From Watersipora subatra (Eukaryota > Bryozoa > Gymnolaemata > Cheilostomatida > Watersiporidae): a DNA stretch of 64,000 nucleotides. The notes beneath the pieces were generated by a model, which worked only from the letters and a program-made list of their open reading frames with translations, had not been told where the DNA came from and made no database searches. This document shows positions 12,401 to 19,886 of this stretch, in pieces (the stretch's first letter is position 1; the number at the start of each line of letters is the position of its first letter). A program made the position numbers and the translations under genes. Where the stretch lies: assembly GCF_963576615.1 (NCBI RefSeq), contig NC_088711.1:3472001-3536000 (forward strand), written 5' to 3'.

Positions 12401-13313
12401 CATGTAGTTAGTAGCTGGTTGTACTGTTGTCGACTGTAGCATGTAGTTAGTAGCTGGTTGTACTGTTGTTGACTGTAGCATGTAGTTAGTAGCTGGTTGT
12501 ACTGTTGTTGACTGTAGCATGTAGTTAGTTGCTGGTTTAACTGTTGTTGACTGTAGGATGTAGTTAGTAGCTGGTTGTACTGTTGTCGACTGTAGCATGT
12601 AGTTAGTTGCTGGTTTAACTGTTGTTGACTGTAGGATGTAGTTAGTAGCTGGTTGTACTGTTGTTGACTGTAGCATGTAGTTATTAGCTGGTTTAACTGT
12701 TGTCGACTGTAGCATGTAGTTAGTAGCTGGTTGTACTGTTGTTGACTGTAGCATGTAGTTATTAGCTGGTTTAACTGTTGTCGACTGTAGCATGTAGTTA
12801 GTAGCTGGTTTAACTGTTGTCGACTGTAGCATGTAGTTAGTAGCTGGTTTAACTGTTGTCGACTGTAGCATGTAGTTAGTAGCTGGTTTAACTGTTGTTG
12901 ACTGTAGCATGTAGTTATTAGCTGGTTTAACTGTTGAACTTACACATTTCGTAATGGCTCATAGCACGTGCATGTGGCCAGCTCATAGCACGTGCATGTG
13001 GCCAGCTCATAGCACGTGCATGTGGCCAGCTCATGCAAATTGACTGAATGCTCACTCTTCTGTAGGTGTAGATGATTTTCTACAGTCTAGTATAGTTCTG
13101 TGTCTTGAATGCAGAAAAATTGCATGATCTGTATCTTGTTAGGGAAGGATGGGTCTCAAGCCGGAAACCACTGCTCAGGAAGCTGATCGCTTTGAGGATT
13201 TACAAAAACTTATCGCTTTTTATAAAGAGCATGACATTCATCTTCAGAATGGTGCTGTGAAGATAACGTTGACCAAAGCTCATCATGAGTGTGAAGAACG
13301 CATTGATCTATAA
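418..13313 (+). CDS. SH2-domain adaptor-like gene, 3' exons (SLP-76/BLNK-like layout), incomplete
   Basis: Five exons are supported by GT/AG sites and phase: 418-456, 727-943, 4194-4418, 10963-11025 and 13143-13313 (stop TAA 13311-13313). The first three join in phase (1, 2) and encode a proline-rich segment with tyrosine motifs DYSTI and SYIDF, then several PxxP stretches and a YWNG motif that may begin an SH2 domain. The last two join in phase 0 and encode the second half of an SH2 domain: VLVFSGDGG, then HHSLHI, then FEDLQKLIAFY. Exon 3 ends in phase 2 and the 10963 exon needs phase 0, so at least one exon carrying the FLVR strand is unplaced. A phase-compatible stretch at 4511-4571 lacks that motif and is not included. 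The layout recalls SLP-76/BLNK/CLNK adaptors; SH3BP2-like is an alternative. The first exon lies upstream of the window or is unseen. A gypsy element sits in the 4418-10963 intron. Confidence 0.6.
1048..1113. repeat. 11-bp minisatellite
   Basis: Five to six copies of 'acgctcagcag' in tandem, with one variant at the right end. It lies in the second intron of the SH2 gene. Confidence 0.85.
1502..1706. repeat. 67-bp tandem repeat, three copies
   Basis: Three near-identical 67-bp units start at 1502, 1569 and 1636, each beginning 'aaagacatggagttgaggtg'. They differ by one or two bases, so the triplication is recent. Intronic. Confidence 0.9.
2305..3472 (-). mobile_element. Non-autonomous Helitron-like element, full-length copy
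   Basis: Read on the minus strand, the element starts TCCCACGACCAAACAC and ends ...GGAATTTCTAG followed by T. The first 12 bases recur as an inverted copy about 24 nt before the 3' end, next to a small CTGT-ATG-ACAG hairpin. This gives an asymmetric inverted repeat. There is no target-site duplication. About 1.17 kb, no long ORF. Further copies or fragments lie at 33565-34590, 37036-37125, 37764-38897 and 48651-51721. The ends (5' TC, 3' CTRR, mostly A|T insertion) are those of Helitrons; the asymmetric inverted repeats recall the Helitron2/Helentron group. Confidence 0.65.
4051..4091. repeat. Perfect 16-bp inverted repeat (hairpin)
   Basis: The arm 'ggagcatatcttggga' (4051-4066) is perfectly complementary to 4076-4091, with a 9-nt loop. 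It lies about 100 bp before the acceptor of the SH2-gene exon at 4194. Confidence 0.9.
4738..4990 (+). mobile_element. tRNA-derived SINE
   Basis: An A-box TGGTTAAGGTG (4745-4755) and a B-box-like GGTTTGAATCA (4780-4790) have tRNA-like spacing (35 nt start to start). A non-tRNA body follows, including 'ggaagggcagtcaactac', and ends near short 'gattagata' repeats around 4985. The A-box fits the pol III consensus; the B-box differs at one core base. The surrounding sequence does not fold as a tRNA with a sensible acceptor stem, so I call a SINE rather than a tRNA gene. The 3' end is approximate. Confidence 0.6.
5037..5712. mobile_element. Possible MITE with imperfect terminal inverted repeats
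   Basis: The left end 'cactgttttcatggtgcgca' matches, with a few mismatches, the reverse complement of the right end 'gcgcatcatggaaacatagtg' near 5690-5712. Further 'tgcgcagt' and 'tagcgca' motifs occur inside. I see no clear target-site duplication and no transposase. A non-autonomous DNA transposon is the best reading. Confidence 0.4.
5920..6138 (-). repeat. 3' LTR of gypsy element 1
   Basis: 219 bp. It differs from the partner LTR at one site ('gcgcaaattt' here, 'gcgcacattt' there). Flanked on the left by the target-site duplication gtatc. Confidence 0.95.
6179..10348 (-). pseudogene. gag-pol of gypsy element 1, single frame broken by four stop codons
   Basis: One reading frame of about 1,389 codons runs from the ATG at 10346-10348 to the TAA at 6179-6181. 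It is interrupted by in-frame stops at 9542-9544 (TAG, inside the first zinc knuckle, codon 269), 9305-9307 (TAG, just before the protease DTG, codon 348), 9086-9088 (TGA, between protease and RT, codon 421) and 6434-6436 (TGA, after the integrase core, codon 1305). The longest open parts are gag (9542-10348, 268 aa, with a coiled-coil-like N-terminus) and RT-RNase H-integrase (6434-9070, 878 aa). Visible motifs: second knuckle CNFCQKLGH, RT YLDD near 8390, RNase H CDASEKG and TDHRAL, integrase HHCC ('HLGHFG' ... 'CISC') and a DDE triad (LHLDH, TDNATTF, NGAAERM). No frameshift separates gag from pol. A fully functional copy is not present here. Confidence 0.9.
10451..10669 (-). repeat. 5' LTR of gypsy element 1
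   Basis: 219 bp. Read on the minus strand it contains a TATA-like 'ttatataaac' (about 10536-10545) and an AATAAA (about 10480), so it is the likely promoter of the element. Followed on the right by the target-site duplication gtatc. Confidence 0.95.
11561..11742. repeat. 34-bp minisatellite
   Basis: About five copies of a 34-bp unit beginning 'gtactctgtacagtatgagt', in the last intron of the SH2 gene. Confidence 0.85.
11890..12937. repeat. 39-bp minisatellite, about 26 copies, open on the minus strand
   Basis: The unit is 39 bp ('ttgactgtagcatgtagtta' plus 'gtagctggttgtactgttg'). Being 13 codons long and free of stops, it keeps a 341-aa frame open on the minus strand (11885-12910) with repeats of MLQSTTVKPATNY. 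Units fall into a few subtypes (K/Q, M/I, T/N variants; ttgac/tcgac) that recur along the array. It sits in the last intron of a + strand gene, with no promoter or non-repeat coding part, so I treat it as a tandem repeat and not a gene. Confidence 0.9.
12956..13034. repeat. 24-bp tandem repeat, three copies
   Basis: Three copies of 'ctcatagcacgtgcatgtgg' plus 'ccag'. Each contains the palindrome GCACGTGC (an E-box CACGTG core). Intronic, just upstream of the last SH2-gene exon. Confidence 0.85.
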
Positions 13314-14317
13314 TTATGACTGATACTCAACTAACAAGGTTTTATTTATGGACTTTTTACATAAGGCTAATTCTCTCCCGCACATCAACTCTACTAATGC
13401 CAAAGTGTTGAATTAGATACCTTAAGCTCATGTGTTTATATATCCTTTTATATCCTTATCATTTATTTTTTCTTGCTTAATTTAATTTGGATATTATTGA
13501 TCATTTGTGTTGCCTCCAAGATGGTAACAAGTTCACACGAAGTCTTTCGCTAATATTTTACTGTTTTTACTTCTGTATTTTTATTTTTATAGTTTTTTTC
13601 CAAGCTTGTAGGCTCAAGCGTATTCCATAGTTTCTAATGACAATCATGTGCTGCCGCAGTTCACTTTTAACAATCGATTGTTCTTTTGTGTTTGACAATT
13701 ACTTCATTGAAATTATGATTGAGTTTTATAGTGTTTGACATTCAAAATCATTAGTGTTTCGTAGAACTTGTCCTTGCGCAGTTTTTCAGGGTTCTCTAAC
13801 ATTTTTGCCTTTTATTTCTACATGACGCATGCATTTTCATAGAGTTCTTTGATCACTACGTTATATATTAATTAAAATATAGATTTTTAATATCACTCCA
13901 GAGAACCTGCATCTCATTATGTTTCTTAATATCACTCCTTTATAAACTTTAATGCTTCACCTGTATTTTTAGAGTAACCATCTTTAATATGTGATTATAT
14001 ATTATATGATTATATGGGTTTATTAAAAATGTCTTGCAAGCATATGCCTAGCTTTTTAATTACATCTCATTTCTTTCTATACACACGCGCGGGCGCACAC
14101 ACACACACACACAAGACAAACCACACACACACAAGACAAACCAAATATGAATGATACTAATATATTGCCCAGCGAACAGAATGTACAAAATTAACTGAAG
14201 AATGCTATTCCTTGACCTTGCTGCTGATAGCTTTTAATTTTGGATCATTTTTTCAGCAAGCTTAAGGAGTCTTATTAACCAGGCTACACTAGTTTAGATT
14301 AGACGTCTCGTATCACT
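13314..14317. other. Intergenic, 3' flank of SH2 gene
   Basis: AT-rich sequence after the stop of the SH2 gene. A short (CA)n tract lies at 14093-14145. No AATAAA was noticed close to the stop and no further gene is recognised. Confidence 0.6.
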
Positions 14318-14640
14318 GTTATATATGTAATGGTTACATGTATCTGGTTGCTGCTATATACATGTATGTAATGGTTACATGTATCTGGTTGCTGCTATAT
14401 ATGTAATGGTTACATGTATCTGGTTGCTGTTATATATGTAATGGTTACATGTATCTGGTTGCTGCTATATATGTAATGGTTACATGTATCTGGTTGCTGC
14501 TATATATGTAATGGTTACATGTATCTGGTTGCTGCTATATATGTAATGGTTACATGTATCTGGTTGCTGCTATATATGTAATGGTTACATGTATCTGGTT
14601 GCTGCTATATATGTAATGGTTACATGTATCGGGTTGCTGC
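14318..14640. repeat. 35-bp minisatellite, about nine copies
   Basis: Units of 35 bp containing 'atgtaatggttacatgtatc' are nearly identical. Each holds the inverted pair atgtaa/ttacat, giving a local hairpin. Confidence 0.9.
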
Positions 14641-17074
14641 TAATGACAGCTCGCATACTTCAATTGTGTATTGTCACTGATTCTCAGTTTCTGAGGCTAG
14701 CAAACAACCAACGTACACAGGCTGCAAACCCTTTGTAACGGCTCTGTTTAGTTGGTTACTCCAGCAATCCATAGTGTCTGTTGTAATGAATTATCCTTGA
14801 AACGGTTAACTTTGAATGCTGATAGTGACAAGTATTGTTAAGCCCTCTAACTACTAGAGAGCGGTTTCTTAATTTACGAGTTATTTTGTAAAGGTCTCTT
14901 GTATGCTTCTAACTTGTTTGTCTGCACTCAACTATTCCTTGTGTTTAGTATATTGAAGTACAGCTACATCTTGCTCCTTTTCGCACTCATTTACATTTAT
15001 TACCCTTTTAATTGTAGCAGAGATTTTTACTTCTAATTTTTAGCTGACTCATTTGTTGCTCTGGCACGTCTGAGCTTCATTTTTCTATTCGGGATGAATT
15101 ATACATCCCTCACCTATTCGCTTCACCCTGGTTCCACCCATTCGCTTCCCTTTTTCTTTAACGAAACTGTATACTGCTCCACCTGCTGGCTCTACTCCAA
15201 ATCAGCAGTGCCTCTAAAGTGAAGCCGTGACTTCATCAACAAGGAAAAGCTAAGTGGTTATTTGCAGGCACACTTACTAAATCTAAGGCTCCAGAACTGT
15301 CGGGTTTAGCTTGACTGCAGAGAGTGGACAGCTGCCATTTCAAGAACAGTAGGTGTCATCACCTCTACAGTTTTCGCACTTTTCTTCTTTTTAATTTCTA
15401 AAAAATAGCTTCTCACTCCAAATTTAACTTATCAATATTTTTTCTCTTTTACACTCTCCATTCTCTTCCACCAAAACCAGTTAGTAATACCTGAGCTACT
15501 TACCAAATGCTGTAAATCTCTACCTCGAGCCCTTGACTACATCACCTTTCTTTCTCACAACTCCTTCCTTGAGCCCTTGACACCATCACCTTTCTTTCTC
15601 ACAACTCCTACCTTGAGCCCTCGACACCATCACCTTTCTTTCTCACAACTCCTTCCAATAAGCCATTTCAAACTCACTGCTCCAACAAGAGTCATCTTCC
15701 CTCATCTCCACTTGATGCACATGCAACAATAGAGTTCAGACCAGACTATACCTAAAAACTGTGGAAAAGATTTCTTCACAAATTCATGAGTCACTGTTGA
15801 AAACAAAACCAAGTCAAGCATTGGTATGAATGTTTGCAAATGAAAACCTAATGTAAGTACGGTATGAAGGACACTGCAGGTAAGATACTAAGACAGTAGA
15901 TTTGAGATATCTCTAACTTGGTGAATTATTCAAAGCGAATAGCAGTGCAATGGCCTACAGTGTATTAATTAAACTGTGTTAAAACTATATAATAAAACTG
16001 TATAATCACTGCACTCCATAGGAAGAACCCACTTTATAAAAATAAAAGCTCTGTACTCATAAAAAAGCTTTTTGTTTTGAAAGGTTATTTAATTCCAATG
16101 TTCTGCAATTACTTGGGAATGCGATATTATTACTACTAAATATTGTGTTTAACAGATCATTATCGGCGTTGCAAACATGACACTATAAGCTATTCCAGCA
16201 ATGGTGAGATAGAGTGCAGGCCTTCATTCTCTATGCACCTTTCATATGTTCTCTGAGAATAAAAACAGCTAAAACGTGATCATAAATGCCTAGCAATGAA
16301 AAGGGTGAACAGCTCTTATGATATAATGCTAGGATAACAAAATTGCTAATTTTGACAATTCATCAAGAAGGGATAGGAGCATAATTATATTGGATTGCGC
16401 CAGGCATCATTGAATACTTGTATGAGTAGAGGATTACCGTTTTAGCAGTGAGCTTGTCAGCATGTCATTAAAAGTAAGTACATGCTTGTCAGCATGTACT
16501 TACCTTTAATAGATTAGTCACTAAATGTGATTTATAAAAAAAAAACATATCTTTATGAATTCACCTGCGACTCGGCAAGTAACTTCGAACTCTTAACTTT
16601 TTTACAATTATTCCAATGCCTAATATTAATATTAAAAATTAATGACAAGACATACCTTCAAGTAGTGCTGCTTTGACTACTGCTGACTTGTAAACAACCA
16701 TCATCCAAATAAAAACAACAAAATACCAGCATGGATAGAGATATGAAGCTGTTAGAAGCTGTGATCATGGAAGATACAACTCTTGTGTAAAGAGGTTTAC
16801 TCGCAGAAATAGTGTAAGCTGACATAAGTGATGACCAACTGGACTCTGATGATTTTGAAAGTTCATGGAAATCTCTAGTGGTGTTTTCATTAGCATATGA
16901 AAGAGATTGACAAGGTTATATTGAGAAAACGTCTAAACTGTCACCGTCGAGTGCTGCAGGCTGCTGAGGTTCACAAGGTGAAAGGAAGGGGTGAAAATGA
17001 ATCACCTGCTATGCCCTCATCAACGACTGTCTTGTCATAAGTTGTTAGTGAACTTATTAGAGAGCGACCACTAT
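14641..17074. other. Intergenic, mostly unassigned
   Basis: No gene recognised. It contains three copies of a roughly 46-bp repeat with 'catcacctttctttctcaca' (15521-15658), a near-perfect 18-bp hairpin (16468-16509), and a stretch at 16732-17035 that reads in one frame with scattered stops and may be a decayed coding piece. Confidence 0.5.
16468..16509. repeat. 18-bp inverted repeat (hairpin)
   Basis: The left arm 16468-16485 and right arm 16492-16509 match at 17 of 18 positions with a 6-nt loop 'ttgtca'. Confidence 0.85.
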
Positions 17075-17280
17075 CAAGCTGTATTCCACCTTGGAGTTGT
17101 CATACCAATTACAAATCTATATCTGATAGTTTATTATTACAATTATAGCAGATAGAGTAGAGAGACACTCTCATAAAGAAAGAGTTTGTCTTTCATCTTT
17201 TCTACTTACCACGTACGGTAGAACTTGTCATAAGGAAAGTAGTAGTAAATCTATTACTAAAAATTGTGTTATTGTAAATT
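17075..17280 (-). repeat. Dispersed repeat, copy 1 (inverted copy at 30099-30300)
   Basis: The reverse complement of this segment closely matches 30099-30300, for example 'gtaattggtatgacaactcc' and 'tttactactactttc'. Family unknown; no coding potential seen. Confidence 0.8.
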
Positions 17281-17407
17281 CCTCAAACTAGTTTGTGTCG
17301 TACCTGAAGGTGTGTCATTATTGTTATCATATTTTAGCAGATTTGTTCAGCGCTAACAGTAAATCTGACAATGCCTGAAATTTTTCATTGTCAATCAGTT
17401 AGCTGTC

Positions 17408-17560
17408 AAGGGGGTGTTTAAAATACTGGTTTCCAGGAACCAGACAGACTTTCGAAACAAAATATTTAAGGGACCTGGCGAAAGGTTCGAAGCATAACCG
17501 TGGGAAGTTTGGATGAAATTGGGCAAAAATGTAAAAACACATAGCGTTTATGCGTTTTAC
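17408..17560 (-). repeat. Dispersed repeat beside a (CA)n tract, copy 1
   Basis: Read on the minus strand, this roughly 150-bp segment is a diverged copy of 44711-44872. Shared blocks include 'acgctatg', 'ccaatttc', 'gtctg' and 'ttaaacacc'. In both places the same end abuts a TG-rich tandem array. Confidence 0.65.
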
Positions 17561-17775
17561 ACACACGCACACACACGCGCACACACGCGCACACACACAC
17601 ACACGCACACACACACATGCACACACACACACACATGCGCACACACGTGCACACACACGCGCACACGCACACAGGCACACACGCACTCGCACACACGCAT
17701 GCACAAACACACAGGCGCACACACACAGGCATACGCACACACACACGCGCGCACCCACACACACACGCACACATA
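17556..17775. repeat. CA-rich microsatellite
   Basis: About 215 bp of (CA)n interrupted by cg, tg and gg variants. The several open frames across it encode only His/Thr or Cys/Val runs and are repeat artefacts. Confidence 0.95.
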
Positions 17776-17859
17776 GTGAATAATTTATTATTAAATATTA
17801 TGTTATGTAAAAATATTAATAGCAAACGAGCTGACTATTTCTATGCAGTGTCTTGAAAT

Positions 17860-19030
17860 GCATTGACATCTATAAGGAGCTGCCTGCATAAACTTTGCAA
17901 ATGAATGGAATTACTATATGCCTTTTTGCCCTTTTATTAATGAGGCAATCGATAATAGGTAACAGCACTAAAAATTACCATTCCTTTGAGCAGAAGGTAA
18001 GCCTCTATTAACTGAGAATGCATGTCCTTACCAGAGTATACACACAATACAAACATATGAGCAGAGAGTCTACATAAACTTATCAAGAAGTATAAGCATG
18101 TCAGTTGATGAGGAATACTAATTGAATGCACAATTTCAGGTCAAACTCTGTTTGCAAATACAATAAATATAAATTATTATGATTTGATATACAGTGTGAT
18201 ACAAAAAGCAACGAGATATGACAAACGGCATAATACAATCATGACAGTCACAAACTTCTCTTGTCTCTTGAATTCACTGCTGACCAGAGAAGAGTGTCAG
18301 CGTAGGTTGCTTCCACAATTACCACCAGGATGAATAAGCTGAGAAATTGCAACTTAGTTGAGTTAAATAAATGTTTGGTGATCTATTGACAAAGATCAAC
18401 TATTTTTCATCCCCTTTCCTGTCTCACAAGATTGTATTCTGTTGGCATTTCCGCAAGTCACTTTGTTGACGATTGCTTCTATTAAACTAATTCAAGACTC
18501 TCCTCATGGCTGTTTGATCTTTTCCGACTACCCATGTCTATTTATTATTCATGTAATCCTGTAGCGTGTTTTCAAACGCTGGTCACATTGTAATCTACTC
18601 CACATAAACATCACTTCTAACCATGTAAGTGTTAATAAATATTCTTGTACATGCTCCTCAAGATTCTGCCTTGACATTACTTGTTGAAGATTTATTTGGA
18701 GGAGAAAACCTGGAAACTATCCTGAATGCTTGGTTAACCCATAGTTTATTCTCTTCTCTGTGTCTTTATCTCATCGTATCTCGTCATCACTCTTATCTCG
18801 TATTGTGTCATCATATAGCTTCTGGGAAACCAATAACTGCTTCCAAACTACTTGATCTCTCCCGGTTTTTACTGAATTCATTTTGCTCTCATTAAACTGC
18901 ACTGTGGTTTTCATCTGCTGCTTTAACCAATTTGTGTTTCCACGACTGCCTCAATCAGAAATATCTGTACTACAATAAGCGTAGCTATCGACAGAACTTG
19001 AAGCAGAACCTTCTTGTGTGTCAATAGCTA
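17860..19030. other. Intergenic, nothing recognised
   Basis: AT-rich unique-looking sequence. Short open stretches (for example 18629-18895) lack recognisable domains and splice context. Confidence 0.5.
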
Positions 19031-19074
19031 AGTGTCACCAAATGTATTGGACTGTCATGTATGTACATCTACAT

Positions 19075-19583
19075 GAGGCAAGAAGGAGAAGGGAGAGAAT
19101 AAGAGAGGGAGGGGGAGAGACAGAGAGAGGGAGAGAGGGGAAAGAAGAGGAGAGAGAGAAGGAGAGAAGGAGAGAGAAGGGGTGAGAGGGGGTGAGAGGG
19201 AGAGAGAGGAAAAAAGAGAGAGAGAAAAAGGGGAGAAAGAATAGGAGCAGGGAGAAAAAAAGTCGGGTGAGAGAAGAGGTTTGCAAGGTGGAAGAGGTAA
19301 AAAGAAATGAAGAAAAAAACACAAGAGCAAGAGAGACGACTAAGGAGGAGGGAATAGCATAGAAAGGAGGAGGGAATAGCATGAAAAGGAGGAAGGAATA
19401 ATATGGAAAGGAGGAAGGAATAGCATAGAAAGGAGGAAGGAATAACATGGAAAGGAGGAGGGATTAGCATAGAAAGGAGGGAGAATTATCGTGGAAAGGA
19501 GGAGGGATTAGCATGGAAAGGAGGGAATAGCATGGAAAAGAGGAGGAATTAGCATGAAAAGGAGAAGGGAATAACATGGAAAG
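19075..19583. repeat. GA-rich simple repeat and 22-bp satellite, left part
   Basis: (GA)n-like purine tract to about 19320, then tandem units of about 22 bp of the type 'ggaaaggaggagggattagc'. The same satellite resumes at 24339 on the other side of gypsy element 2. Confidence 0.9.
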
Positions 19584-19803
19584 TGTAGTGTCTTAGTTCC
19601 CACATATTGTATGTTTTCATTAGCATGCCGAGAAAACCATTATGTTGATCATTATGTTTAGTCAGCCTATTCACCGTGGTTGCATTATTGTCTCATCAAG
19701 TTTTATGGCACATTGTATGCCTTGGATATAGGTACATAATACAGTTCTTGTATAGACAGCAACCAAGCAAGTGCCTCTCTAGTTCTGATTATCATGCACA
19801 ATA
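19584..19803 (+). repeat. 5' LTR of gypsy element 2
   Basis: 220 bp, beginning TGTAGTGTCTTAG and ending GCACAATA. One mismatch to the 3' LTR. Confidence 0.9.
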
Positions 19804-19886
19804 TTGACGACGAGGATTAAACTAACTCTTTGATTAAACCATTGGATTACATACCGCTGATCTGCGATAGAGACTGTTTACTGACC

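Noticed and set aside
11885..12910. 341-aa repetitive protein gene on the minus strand
   Set aside because: The frame is open only because the 39-bp unit is a multiple of 3. There is no unique sequence, promoter or splice context.
17399..17856. Cys/Val- or His/Thr-rich small proteins
   Set aside because: Translation of a CA/TG repeat in several frames and on both strands.
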